A stretch of 64,000 nucleotides of DNA from Drosophila pseudoobscura (GCF_009870125.1 NC_046679.1:28706001-28770000), one strand, 5' to 3'; positions 22,801 through 33,954 are shown, counted from the stretch's first letter. Numbers and translations are program-made. Notes: generated by a model not told the origin, from the letters alone.

Positions 22801-25800
22801 ATGTTTAATAATTTTAATTATTTTTTTAACTCTCAAAGAAGAAAGACTAAAGTGTTGGAATAAATACAGAATTATTTATCTGTAATATAAATAATTTTGT
22901 CGAGAAATCCTGGCTCCTGGAAAAGGTATACTTACTGTTGGAATAAATACAGAATTATTTATCTTTAATATAAATCATTTGGTCTGGAAATCCTTACTCC
23001 TAGAAAATGTATGATTTTGTGATATTCTATAACAATATCACCTGACAATTTGTTCTCTGTATAAAGATCTACACAGAATAGCCGGCTATCTACCATTAAA
23101 TATATATTGAATTAAATCCGGATAACTAAGGGCCATATGGCCTATGCGTGGACCCGCTGAGGGCCGTCCGGGTTAACATAAACTAAATTAAATATTCGAT
23201 GTGTATGAAAACTATGCATCTATGCATTAGAATCAGTTATCATACCTTTACTATCATAAAAAGGGCAGTACCGTAATTCTGCTGACAGATTTATCATACA
23301 CGCACTGCTCATTTCTCCAGCCACCAAACTTCCCAAGAAACACGGAGATACCCCACCTAGCATAGGGTATACCAAAGCCACAGAGGTGAGAGACAACGAC
23401 AAATGCACTGCAGGAACAACAACAAAGAAGGATCACTTCCACGACGCGCCACGACGCGACACGACGACGACGACGACCCTTTGCCCGTTCCGATTGTCGG
23501 GGGTTGTTCTTCGGTAGCAATGCCTCTGTGCATTTCTCCCCCTCCTCGCCGTCGGCCCTGCCTCGGCTCGCTCCGCGGGGTCTGCCTCTGCGCCGGCGCA
23601 ACGACAGGGAATTCAGTTAGGTTTTGACAGCGGAACGCGTAGGTACAGACATTGAGAGAGAGAGTAACGGGTAGCAACGGGAAAGCGGGATATTATTGTA
23701 GTGTAGAGAACAGACCACGAATTACAGAGAACAGGAAACAGAAAACACTCAAAATTGAAACGGACAGATTTGTTAAACAGAAATTAAAAGTTAAAGTTGT
23801 GTTTATGTTTGATTATTGAGTTTTTGTTATTGCTAAAAGTTAAACGAAAGTTATTTATGAGACGTTAAACAAAAACAAACCAAAAAAAACAAAAGAGATT
23901 CGTGCAAAGCCATAACAAAGTTAAGCAAAAGACAGCAGCCAGAATGTCCTTCTCCAAGGCCAAGTTGAAGCGTTTCAATGATGTGGATGTGGCCCTGTGC
24001 GCCTCGCCAGCTGCCTCCAACAGCTCTGCCGGTTCCACGGGCAGTGCCACGCCCACGACAGCTGCTGCAGCCGCCGCGGCCGCCACTGTGGCGGCCAATC
24101 CGGCACCCGTGCAGCCAGAGCGCAAGGAGCAGATCGAAAAGTTCTTCAAGGATGCCGTGCGCTTTGCCTCCAGCTCGAAGGAGGCCAAGGAGTTTGCCAT
24201 TCCCAAGGAGGACAAAAAGTCCAAGGGTCTGCGTCTGTTCAGGACCCCATCGTTGCCGCAGCGTCTGCGCTTCCGTCCGGCGCCCAGCCACACGGAGGCA
24301 CCCGCCAGCGGAGCCTCAACGGCGGCCTCCACGCCCTTGCACTCGGCCACCACGACGCCCGTGAAGGAGGCCAAGTCCGCCAATCGTCTGAAGGGCAAGG
24401 AGGCGCTACAGCAGGAGATCCGTCACAAGAACGAGCTGATCGAGAGCCAGTTGAGCCAGCTGGATGTGCTGCGCCGTCATGTGGAGCAGCTGAAGGAGGC
24501 GGAGGTGAAGCTGAGGGAGGAGCACGAGCAGGCGGTGGCCAAGACGGAGCAGCTGATCGAGGCCCTGTCCAGCGAGAACCACTCGCACAAGGAGCGCAAC
24601 GAGCAGCTGAGCCTGGAGCACACCCAGCTGGTGGAACGCCTGGCCGCCATGGAGCTGGCCCTGCACCAGCAGCGGGAGGAGCACGAGCGCCATGTGGACA
24701 CGCTGATCGCCGAGAGCGAGGCCCTGCGGCTGGCCAACGAGCAGCTGCAGCAGACCAGCGAGGATCAGATGGTCGAGCAGAACCTGCTGAATGTCCAGCT
24801 GAGTGCCCTGCAGGCGGATGTGGCCCTGGCCAAGGAGCGGTGCAGCGAGGAGCAGCAGAAGACGGCCCAGAACATCGAGTTGATCGAGAATCTGCAGAAG
24901 AACAATGCCTCGCTGCTGGCTGACGTGACACAGCTGAAGGAGCAGATCGAGCTGGATGCCCTGGCCTATGCCCAGGAGGCCAAGAGCAGCCACTCCGAGC
25001 AGGAGTGCCTCCGTGTGGAGCGCAACACTCTGAAGAACGATCTGGCCAACAAGTGCACCCTGATCCGCTCCCTGCAGGACGAGCTGCTGGACAAGAACTG
25101 CGAGATCGATGCCCACTGCGACACCATTCGGCAGCTGTGCCGCGAGCAGGCCCGCCAGACGGAGCAACAGCAGGCGGTGGCCAAGGTGCAGCAGCAGGTG
25201 GAGAACGACATGGAGAGCGCCGTCGAGCGGGAGAAGAGCTACTGGCGGGCGGAGCTGGACAAGCGCCAGAAGCTGGCCGAGAACGAGCTGATCAAGATCG
25301 AGCTGGAGAAGCAGGACGTGATGGTCCTGCTGGAGACCACCAACGACATGCTGCGGCAGCGCGACGAGAAGCTGCAGAAGTGCGAGGAGCAGCTGCGCAA
25401 CGGCATCGACTACTACATCCAGCTGAGCGACGCACTGCAGCAGCAGCTGGTCCAGCTGAAGCAGGACATGGCCAAGACCATCACCGAGAAGTACAACTAC
25501 CAGCTGACGCTGACCAACACCCGGTCCACGGTGAACATCCTGATGGAGCGGCTCAAGAAGTCCGATGCCGATGTGGAGCAGTTCAAGGCGGAGCTGGAGT
25601 CCGTGCAGCTGGCCAAGGGAGCCCTCGAGCAGAGCTACCTGGGCCTGCAGGCCGATGCGGAGCAGCTGCGCCAGCAGCTGACCGAATCCCAGGAGGCGCT
25701 GAATGCCCTGCGGTCCTCGTCGCAGACGCTGCAGAGCGAGGTATCGTTGAAGGAGTCGATGCTCCATGAGCTGCTTGCCGGCGAGGCGGAGACCCTGGCC

Positions 25801-27724
25801 AAATTCAATAAGATTGCTAACTCGTTCCAGGAGCGTATCGACGGCGACGCTCAGATGGCCCACTACTACGAGCTGCAGCGCAAGGACGAGACCCGCGAGG
25901 CCTACATGGCGGACATGAAGAAGGCCCTGGACGAGTTCGCCACCGTCCTGCAGTTCGCCCAACTGGAGCTCGACAACAAGGAGCAGATGCTCGTGAAAGT
26001 GCGCGAGGAGTGCGAGCAGCTGAAGCTCGAGAACATTGCCCTCAAGTCGAAGCAGCCGGCATCCGTGTCGATGCTCACAACGCCCAGCAAGGCCAACAAG
26101 CCGAACACCACCGATCTGGAGAAGATCGAGGATCTGCTCATCGACTCGGAGCTGCGGGCCGAGTGCGACAAGATCACCTCGTGGCTGCTCAACTCCTCGG
26201 AGAAGTGTGTGCGCCAGGACAGCAGCAACGAGATCAGCGAGCTGCTCTCCTGCAAGTCCTCGCCACGCCCACAGCGCACGCCCAAGGTGGCCACGCCGCA
26301 CAGTCCGCGCACCCCACGCACCCCACGCACACCACGCACCCCCCGATCCGCGGCCGGCACTCCCAAGAAGACAGTGCTGTTCCCCGGCAAGGAGAACGTG
26401 CCCAGTCCGCCCCAGAAGCAGGTGCTCAAGGCACGAAACATCTAGGCTATCCATCCCCCCCATCCTCAACCCTCACCCCTCTACCTCTACCCCTATATTC
26501 TATATATCCTATATACGAGTACTATTTCTATTATAAATTATACGTTAGCTAAGATCTGATTCAAAATACATAAACATCGTTGCATACAACACAAGAACGA
26601 GTTATTTTCCTTCTTTGATTTTGCTGCGTGATGGCATTTTCCCAGGCCGGAAGTAGGTCTGAAGGATGGGGCGGGGGGGGTTGAAGATGAACCACCCGGA
26701 TCGACCAGTTGGATAACCATCTTGCGACGCTGATTGCGCACACGTGAGACTTGTGCGCGCGGTGCCAGTCCTGTTCACTCGATGGGAACCCCCGACAGGC
26801 GCGCTCACCTCCTCAGGCGGAACGAGGAAACGACGCAACGAAATGTGCAGCTGCGCCTGCGCCCCATCCTCAGGGGTGGGTTGGCCTAACGTCTTGAGCA
26901 CGGAACCGAGAAAATACCCATGCACCACCACCACCACCAGCACCAGCACCACTCCAACCATCCATCCCGTCCCTCCATCGGTAGCCTTGCAAGCTTGGGT
27001 TGGTTTTTGGGCCTGGAAAAAAGTGTTTCATTAACTGTGACTTGGGCCTGTTGACTGACGGGGTTTTTCCTCTTTTTTGCCTTCCCTCAAAAAATCTTTT
27101 GGTGCCTGCCAGAGAGAACCTTTTGTCTTGGCCGGAACAATGCTGCGCTGCTTATGACCTTTGACATTTTTCTGCACTCACAATGCGCCAGGGGCAAGGC
27201 AAACGCTACGTACGAGAGTGTGTGTAAGTCTTGCCCAAGTCTTGGATTTATTTATTGTATACCGTACATACAGCTGTACTTTGAGGCAGCTGCATCCACA
27301 ATTGACGGGGTTTTTACGGCAGGGCAGGGCAGGGTGCATATAAGGTATGTGTATAAGAAAACATTCTATTGCGCATAAGTAAATTGAACAGCTTTTGTAG
27401 GAAGCATGTAACAATGGATGGGATAGGAGGGAGGGTTGGTGTTGGTCCCGGTGGAAGGAAGTAAATCCAAACCCTGCGACAAAGACAAGTAGGGAAATGC
27501 GTAGATCCCAGGAAAACGTAGATTAAGGATTGTAAAAACTGTACCCTACCTGAGTGAATATTAATTATGTTGTTGTTTCTCTTTACAGTTTCGAACATCT
27601 GAAGGCAAAGGACACCAACTTCGAGCAGCGGTACGCCAACCTCGGGAACATCTACTTCAAGCAGGGCGTCACGGAATTCAATTGGGACAGCAACGTGGAT
27701 GATGCGCTCAGCACGGATCATTGA
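19832..27724 (+). CDS. Hs6st: Heparan sulfate 6-O-sulfotransferase, 3' four exons
   Basis: Type II Golgi sulfotransferase that moves sulfate from PAPS to the 6-O position of glucosamine in heparan sulfate, affecting FGF and other signalling. Coding exons read here: 19832-20170, 20235-20783, 20848-21032 and 27589-27724 (stop TGA), giving 402 residues. The first exon, with the start codon and membrane anchor, is not located; 19832 follows a CCGCAG acceptor in phase 0. The 5'-phosphosulfate loop is HIQKTGGTSFGRHLV in the first listed exon and the 3'-phosphate motif is LLREPISRYMSEYRHV in the second. A cysteine-rich block (CECQRQRKRCYCF) starts the second exon. An N-rich tract precedes the catalytic domain. 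The last intron is 6.5 kb and contains another gene on the same strand. The second exon ends at a weak GTTGCC donor. Confidence 0.93.
21033..23943 (+). other. Hs6st last intron, 5' part
   Basis: No exon is supported before the nested gene. Contains a (GT)n run near 21699-21714, a GCGAGT repeat at about 22218-22241, and a two-copy tandem repeat at 22854-23010 (unit of about 82 bp beginning gttggaataaatacag). A GAGAGA tract at about 23654-23664 and a purine-rich leader lie just before the nested gene's ATG and may belong to its promoter or 5' UTR. Confidence 0.55.
22854..23010. repeat. Two-copy tandem repeat, about 82 bp unit
   Basis: gttggaataaatacagaatt occurs at about 22855 and 22937. The following 60 bases match with scattered changes, ending in a ctcctggaaaa / ctcctagaaaa block. 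Confidence 0.8.
23944..26445 (+). CDS. Large coiled-coil protein with KEN box, nested in Hs6st
   Basis: Intronless frame of 833 residues; the ATG at 23944 is the first true start (MSFSKAKLKRF). Residues 1-150 are low-complexity (A/T/S-rich) with a basic GLRLFRTPSLPQRLRFRP segment. Residues about 150-690 are almost pure heptad-type coiled coil rich in E, Q, L and K. The C-terminus holds IEDLLIDSELRAECDKITSWLL, then a basic SPR/TPR/TPK repeat region (four PRTPRTP-like steps) and a KEN motif near residues 816-818 (FPGKENVPSP). Multiple S/T-P-x-K/R sites and the KEN box suggest a mitotic, CDK-phosphorylated, APC/C-degraded cytoskeletal or spindle protein; this is inference. Strong G/C third-position bias matches a well-expressed conserved gene. 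I do not recognise the ortholog. Confidence 0.9.
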   Translation: MSFSKAKLKRFNDVDVALCASPAASNSSAGSTGSATPTTAAAAAAAATVAANPAPVQPERKEQIEKFFKDAVRFASSSKEAKEFAIPKEDKKSKGLRLFRTPSLPQRLRFRPAPSHTEAPASGASTAASTPLHSATTTPVKEAKSANRLKGKEALQQEIRHKNELIESQLSQLDVLRRHVEQLKEAEVKLREEHEQAVAKTEQLIEALSSENHSHKERNEQLSLEHTQLVERLAAMELALHQQREEHERHVDTLIAESEALRLANEQLQQTSEDQMVEQNLLNVQLSALQADVALAKERCSEEQQKTAQNIELIENLQKNNASLLADVTQLKEQIELDALAYAQEAKSSHSEQECLRVERNTLKNDLANKCTLIRSLQDELLDKNCEIDAHCDTIRQLCREQARQTEQQQAVAKVQQQVENDMESAVEREKSYWRAELDKRQKLAENELIKIELEKQDVMVLLETTNDMLRQRDEKLQKCEEQLRNGIDYYIQLSDALQQQLVQLKQDMAKTITEKYNYQLTLTNTRSTVNILMERLKKSDADVEQFKAELESVQLAKGALEQSYLGLQADAEQLRQQLTESQEALNALRSSSQTLQSEVSLKESMLHELLAGEAETLAKFNKIANSFQERIDGDAQMAHYYELQRKDETREAYMADMKKALDEFATVLQFAQLELDNKEQMLVKVREECEQLKLENIALKSKQPASVSMLTTPSKANKPNTTDLEKIEDLLIDSELRAECDKITSWLLNSSEKCVRQDSSNEISELLSCKSSPRPQRTPKVATPHSPRTPRTPRTPRTPRSAAGTPKKTVLFPGKENVPSPPQKQVLKARNI
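26446..27588 (+). other. 3' UTR of nested gene and end of Hs6st intron
   Basis: Follows the nested gene's stop. Contains a short CACCAC/CAGCACC tract at about 26921-26951 and T- and C-rich sequence. No further exon is supported until the Hs6st acceptor CTTTACAG at 27581-27588. Confidence 0.5.
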
Positions 27725-27900
27725 ACTCGAAACCAAATATTAATGTTTAGCCACTAGATTTAGTCAGACACCAACTCAACCACGAATACAATATAGCAGA
27801 GTGAGGAGGAGGCAGCATAGACACAACCGAAGGACTTTACACTAGCGTCTAAGGATAATGTTAAGCCGTTTCGGCTTGTCTCATCTAAAACAAAAAACAT

Positions 27901-27945
<45 letters not shown>

Positions 27946-28450
27946 TATATGTATCTAAGAGCCCTACAAATAGTAAAGCAAAAATCTCCGTGTGCGCGTA
28001 TTATAAATTTAAACCTAAGGCTACACTCAGAAATCTATGACCTATAACCGTACATACTCCTTGCTGATAAGTCGCACACACATACCATCGGACGAATTGT
28101 AAATACTTTTGCATAATGCATAATACGATATAATACCTATATATATATATTTTATAAATATGAATCGAGTTATGAGCCAGTGGGAGGGCAAACTCGAATT
28201 ACATTTACACTGTCACTGCGCATCGACTACACGCCATAAACTAGATTAATTAATTAGTTTTAGCATAGTGCTCTTTTGTTTTATTGTTATGCCAAGTCTC
28301 TGCAAAGCCAAATCCACACGTAGTCTAAGCGCGTAGTGCTTGGAAAAATGTTCTCGATCCAATGACGCATTTATTTTATTTAACTGCTTAGACAACCCCC
28401 AGACCTCTGTAAATACCGCAGAATACTCTTACAAAAAGGATTCAAAATAA
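27725..28450 (+). other. Hs6st: Hs6st 3' UTR
   Basis: After the TGA at 27722-27724 the sequence is AT-rich without exons. It carries a (CA)n microsatellite of about 40 bases at 27901-27942 and an AATAAA at about 28445-28450, which is the most likely poly(A) signal. Confidence 0.55.
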
Positions 28451-29457
28451 AACAAAAATCAATTTTAACACGAGTAGAGAGGCGCACGTAACTACTGCTA
28501 ATTTTATACAACTATTGTTTTGCCAAACAATTGAATGGCAAAGTGAGTTGTTAGCTGACATAATTGTTTCAGACAATAATTAATTGGAGATCGACACCAA
28601 GCAAAACTCGATTGATTGAATGCGACATTTGAATAAACAAAGCCAACGAAATACATATACAACAAAGCAAATTGCATAAATCAAAACAAAAAACCACAAC
28701 ATAACCCTGGAAAACCAAATGTAAAATATATTTCAAATATTGATTAATTAATTATGACGCACGGCGCACAACAGTTGTGCCGTTTTATATAGCTACCAGA
28801 AGGGAAAATACCATGACATTGAATAATTCAAGCATCAAGCATGTTTCATGTACATTTTCTTTAGCATTTTCACGAATTTGCAGTGAGAGAACCACACAAT
28901 CAGCATAATAACAACAAAGTAAACACCACACATACATGCAGGTCAAATTGAATAAAACAAATGAATCAATAAAATACACAACAGACATATCTATTTATTT
29001 GCGGGTCCATTTTCAAAACTTTCAGTTTAAAAAGGCGTTATTCATGTTTCTACATGAATTCTACATCATACTCAGCTCGTTAGCGCCCCCGCCATCTGCG
29101 GTACTTAAAAAATATAGCATACTTTCAGGCTGACGCGAGAATATCGGGGACCCTGTATGAATATATATCCTGAACAAGGACGCCATATGTTCCCCCAATC
29201 ATGGAAAGCCAGATCGGTCGCTGCATAATTTAATTATTGTGGTGCTATTAGCTTAGGACATACTTTCCCAGGACTTTGCGAATCTAGACTGTAGAATGAC
29301 ATCAAAATCTGGATTACGAAAATGAGGTAGATTTTTGGGAAATCTTACGATGCGAAAATCTCGAAATGCCACGCCCCGCTCGTCCCTTAAATAGTCAAGA
29401 TGTTGACTACACAACTTGCGACCGCTCAAATCGTCGAAAACGGGAAATTTTAGGTCT

Positions 29458-29622
29458 GGGATACCAAGCGAACAGAAATCAGCAGCAAGCAACTTTAGCG
29501 ATTGCAAACAAAATATGGTGCATACTTTTGGGGTTACAACGAATCGAGGGGGAAAAATAAATTTTTCATAAACGATTTTTCAGCGACCGACGTTCTGCTG
29601 ATTTCTGTTCGCCTGGTATCCC
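29458..29622. repeat. Inverted repeat, 28-bp arms, 109-bp spacer
   Basis: 29458-29485 (gggataccaagcgaacagaa...) and 29595-29622, read as its reverse complement, match at 27 of 28 positions. A transcript through the region would fold into a hairpin with a long loop. It may be the ends of a small MITE-like or foldback element. Confidence 0.8.
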
Positions 29623-30308
29623 ATATTTAAAACACGCAAAAATCTCGGTTTTGAGTGCCACCAAATTGATAGTGGTTTCTGTTCCTGTAATCGGAATAAC
29701 AGGCCCAGCCATATATATCCGGTTTTCTCAGCTATTTTTGATTTGATTTGATTGCAAAAATTTCACTTTTAAGGATCAAGGATATTTTCCCCAGTCTTTA
29801 GCTATCTTCGCCATTCATGGGCCTATCTGGGCGTGCCAGGGCTTCCTGAAATCGGAAAAATATCCTTGTTTCGATCAAGGATCAAATACGTATATTTAAA
29901 TGCAGCTTTCTTCTTTACGCTCTATCAAGGTCACAGAACCCACGATCAGCGCGTGGCATGTCTTTTCGGGATCGATTGGCACCCGAAAGTTATAGTCATA
30001 GTTTTATAGAAGCCAGCTATTTATTTATTTTTTGGTATAATAAAACGACCTAATGTCTGTCTTCAAATCAAAATCACAAGTTGGGGAACCTTCCGAAGCA
30101 TCACAGAAGGAATAAATCTGATATTCCATCTAAAGATCAACTTGGCCGTGACGTGTGAATCTCGTCATATTAATTATAGCTTCATAATATACAATATCTT
30201 TCAATCGATTCAATGATCAATGGAATTTTTTTTCTTGCCCAATTTTAATGACATTAAATAATTTAGATAGCTCTTTCCCATTTCGCAGGCAGCACACGTC
30301 ATTGATGG

Positions 30309-30316
30309 TATAAATA
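30309..30316 (+). promoter_or_regulatory. TATA box of first SLC22-type gene
   Basis: TATAAATA. A start site about 30 bases downstream (near 30340) falls after the in-frame ATG at 30328, so that ATG would not be in the mRNA and the next in-frame ATG at 30520 becomes the start. Confidence 0.5.
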
Positions 30317-30519
30317 AAAAGAAAACAATGCTAATAATAAGTCGTCACTCAGACTGGGCACAAAATCTCCGACTAATTTGCACCAATTTGTGGAGACAAC
30401 TAACCAGTAGAACAAACATCGTTTTCCCTTCAGTGATACTCGCATCAAAATATCCGATCGATGGAAAATTAGCAGAATCAGTGCGACTACGTTCGCCAAG
30501 GTGTCAGCGCGGCCTGGTC

Positions 30520-32645
30520 ATGCCGGAATCGGAATCGGAATCGAGTGGTGGTCCAAGCCGACGTAAGTCATCCGTTGCCGTGGACGTTGTGGAGCAGATC
30601 CACGGAAGCTTTGGGCGCTGGCAGTTGCGGACCATACTCCTGATTTTTCTCTGCAAGATTCCCAGTGCCTGGTTCATGGCCTGCATAATCTACACGGCCC
30701 CGTATCCCTGGAAAGGAGAGCTAGTCTGTCGTCCGTCGGACTGGAATTCCAGCGAACCACTGCCAGCGGATGACAGTCGAATTAACAATCTGTGGCAGGA
30801 GGAACGCAGCACAGATCGCCTGTTCAATGTGGATGTGTGTAATGCCTATGCCCAGACCCTAGCCCGAGGTTTTGTGAGTCGTCATGGGCAGGAGTGGAAT
30901 GCCACTGCCTCGAAAGACGAGGCATCATCGTCATCGCTTCCCTGCGAACAAGTGGAGCACACAACGGCATACAAGTCGCTAATCACGGAGTTCGATTTGA
31001 TTTGCTCGCGTCGTGTTCTGGTGGCTGTGACGCAATCCTTTCATGCTTTGGGGGCGCTCATTGGCGGTCTAATGGCCTACACGGCTCTGAAACGGTACGT
31101 ACTTCGGATATTACTACAAAAGACTGATATTAATGGGTGAAATTCCTCCTCTAGCATCAGTCCGCGACGCCTCATGCTGTTAGGGATGCTGGGGCAGATC
31201 TTCTGCGGGAATCTTACGGGTCTGGTGGACACCTACCAGTTGCACATCTACTTCCGCTGCCTCACGTCCATATTCTGCGCTCTCATGTACACCTCGGGGC
31301 AGTTTATATGTAAGTGGAGTTGCTGTCAAAATCAAAAGACCCAAGACACGAACTTACATCTTACCATCGCTCACTGCAGTGAACGACATTACCTCGGGAC
31401 AGGCTCGGATTATAGTCATCACTTTGTCGGAGCTATTCTGGTCTATTGGACTTGTACTGCTTCCTGGGATATCCATATATTTCGATGACTGGAGCTACCT
31501 CTATGTGGCCATTTCCTCATCCCTCATCGTACTTGTCTGGCTGCATCGCTGGATTGCGGATGCTCCCCGCTGGCTGTTGCGACACCAGCGCGTTGAGGCG
31601 GCACTGCGCCAGCTGCTGGAGTCGGCCACCTACAACAATCGAAAGGTGCCGCTCACCCTGGACGTTCAACTCACGGCATACGCCAAGGATCTGGAACTGA
31701 TGGCCGAACATAAGCGCAGCTACTGCCGAATCTGGGACGGAGAGACGAAGCGCAGTCAGCTGATCTACATTCATTGGATCTGGGGCTGTGCCATGGTCCT
31801 GTACAACATCACTCTCCTGATGATACGAAACCTGGGTGCAGCTCAAGTTCATGTGAACACAGCGGCCCTGGGATTCGCCGAGATGGTGGGCGTCTTTGTG
31901 GGTCTCTACATGATTCTCTATACGCGTCGCCATTGGCGCTGGGCAGGAAATCTGATGATTGCTGCTGGGCTCAGCACCTACCTGGTCTGGCTGCTGCCTG
32001 AAACTGGTAAGAAATCGGGAGTTAATTTAAATATCCCTGCCTATAATCATTCCTTCTCTGTAACTAGAACGAAACTCACGGCGCGTGGGTCTGGAGCTCA
32101 TATTCTGGCTTATATTGAAGCTGGCCAACTCCGCCTCGATAGCCGTGCTGACCACCTGTACGGGGGAAATGGTTTCCAACGAGAACCGAGTCCTGCTGAT
32201 GCTCTCGGTGGTGACGTTTAGTCGTCTATGCCTGGTCTTTTGCCCCTTCCTGAGCACCTTGACTGTGATACATCCGCTGGTGCCCATCACCATCATCGCC
32301 ACCGTCGGCTGGATCTATGGCCTGGCCCTGAGACGCCTGAACCGTTACTACTGGAACACGGAACAGCCGCACATCAGCCAGGTGCCCACGCCCAACACCT
32401 ACCGCCGTCACTCGGAGATGATTCTGCGCCGCTGCAGCTCCGCCAGCACAGAAGTCAGCGGCTTCAGCAACGAGCTGTTGACCAACTTTGAGCGGGATAT
32501 GGCCGTCAGTATTGCCGATATCTGGCACATCAATTTCTATCCGATTGATATGTGCGACAGCCTGGCGGAGATAGAATTGCAGAAGAGACCGTCAGAGGTG
32601 GAGACAATTGATGCCTCAAAATCGCGCAGCTTGGAAACCATTTGA
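30520..32645 (+). CDS. SLC22-type organic cation/anion transporter 1
   Basis: MFS transporter of the plasma membrane, likely moving organic ions or amine-like solutes; substrate unknown. Exons: 30520-31094, 31155-31309, 31380-32006 and 32068-32645, giving 644 residues. Family signs: the first membrane helix block WQLRTILLIFLCKIPSAWFMA, a long extracellular loop with several cysteines (CRPSDW, DVCNAY, LPCEQ), and the PRWLLRH motif after helix 6. About 12 hydrophobic segments are visible. It differs from its two neighbours by a longer first loop, an A in place of S in the motif (ADAPRWLL) and an extra C-terminal tail of about 90 residues, Ser-rich then acidic. The start was chosen from the TATA position; starting at 30328 would add 64 non-family residues. 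Fly relatives sit in a cluster I recall as CG7442/CG7458/CG7333/CG7342. Confidence 0.9.
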
Positions 32646-33756
32646 GGAGATTTCGGGCAGCCTATAAGTAGGCTTTGGAAAAGATACATTTTAGAGGGAG
32701 AAGGATGTGCTGCACGATAAATTATGTCAGGCCTTGATATTATACTAGAAATTACCTTGAAAGTCTAGTGCCAAAATAGAGTCCTTTCAGTATGATAATA
32801 GGAAAATACTTTGCTTTAAATTATTTTGTTGCAATAAAAACAATCATAGGAATTAAATGCCAACTAAAACACGCCTTCTTCTATATGTATGTATGTATGT
32901 ATCTATGTATCCACAGATTTCGCCACAAAAATCGAGGCTTGCCTAAAGGTAAAAGTAACCGGTATCAATCAAAATCCGAGCATTTGGCGTCACTGTCCGC
33001 TAATTAAATTATGAATCTTTCGTTTGTTTCGTTTCAAAAATGTATGAACTCAATTAGCAATCGACGTGATACGAGTTATAACAAATTAAACTAATTTAAA
33101 CAACAAAATTATGATGATCGATGGCACACAGCACATCCTGGAGCAAAAGATCCACTAGGAGTATTCAAAATTGATTTATCAGAAGAGAACGAGAAATTAA
33201 TGTAGGTCAATCGCAACTAAAGAAAGAACCCAACCATCGATGTGTCATTGCAAAAAAAAATAGAATAAAACAGCAACACACAGACTATAAAGATTAAAAT
33301 AGAATCCGCAGAGGGCAGAACAAGTTGGGGACAAGTACTACCCCATCGGCAAACAGCTGATAACATAAAGAGAACAAAATAGTATTATTATGGCCCCTAA
33401 GCCATAACCCCTTTAGCGGAGGAGCTCTGGAGAGAGACCCCTTCTTACGGTGTCGCGCCAAGATAATGCCACACTTGATTGCTAAACTCAAACAGAAACC
33501 CATACCGTAAAGAGCACTGAGAGACGAGACGAGACGACACTTTATCGATTAGCCTGCTATTCAATAAAATTAAATATTAAATGGGCAAACAAGTTGCGGA
33601 AGTGACATGTGACCCTTGACCACAATTGCTTCTCCGTTACAAAACATAACTATATTTTGAACTTGTACAATTAAACTACAGTACCACAAAAATTGGATAG
33701 AAATTTCTAATAAAAAAAAGGGAAAATATTGAACTCTGTTAATGGGTTTTTATTAT
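32646..33756. other. Intergenic, no gene seen
   Basis: AT-rich sequence with a (TATG)n patch at about 32884-32911. No exon is supported. Confidence 0.5.
33749..33754 (-). terminator. Poly(A) signal of 37-aa micro-gene
   Basis: AATAAA on the minus strand, only two bases past the stop codon of the small ORF at 33757-33870. Confidence 0.5.
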
Positions 33757-33870
33757 TTAAGCAAATTCATTTAGAAAATTAACGCTCTTGGGGCTCCGTT
33801 GCTGTCTGCGAGTGGGTATCGGGACTGTCTCTGAGGCCCCAATGGTGGCGATACTGTCGTCAGTTGCCAT
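33757..33870 (-). CDS. Candidate 37-aa micro-protein gene
   Basis: A 37-codon frame starts MATDDSIATIGAS and ends SVNFLNEFA. The ATG sits in a good fly start context (ATCAAATGG). A TATATAAG box lies on the minus strand at about 33947-33954, which would place transcription start about 50 bases before the ATG, and AATAAA follows directly after the stop. There is no signal peptide or membrane segment. The middle is basic (TRRQQRSPKS). The complete set of promoter, start context and poly(A) signal in 210 bases suggests a real compact transcript. Whether it makes protein or is a non-coding RNA is open. No homolog is recognised. Confidence 0.45.
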   Translation of the reverse strand: MATDDSIATIGASETVPIPTRRQQRSPKSVNFLNEFA

Positions 33871-33946
33871 TTGATTCTCAACCGATTGAGACGCGTTCGC
33901 TCCCCAGGAGAAAATCGGCGGCGCGACGTGCAAATTGGAAAGCTGC

Positions 33947-33954
33947 CTTATATA
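33947..33954 (-). promoter_or_regulatory. TATA box of 37-aa micro-gene
   Basis: TATATAAG on the minus strand within gggTATATAAGgcag, about 80 bases upstream of the ATG at 33870. Confidence 0.55.

Larger units (their letters stand above)
28451..30519. other. Intergenic, with an inverted repeat
   Basis: No gene is supported. The minus-strand frame at 29253-29507 overlaps one arm of the inverted repeat and shows no codon bias. Confidence 0.5.

Noticed and set aside
24406-26469. 687-codon open frame on the minus strand opposite the coiled-coil gene
   Set aside because: It is the mirror of a strongly GC3-biased, L/Q/E-rich coding strand, consists of L/Q/H/V runs and has no domain.
29253-29507. 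84-codon minus-strand frame
   Set aside because: It overlaps one arm of an inverted repeat and has no codon bias or signals.
30328-30519. N-terminal extension of transporter 1 from the ATG at 30328
   Set aside because: The ATG is 12 bases from a TATA box and the 64 added residues do not fit the family.
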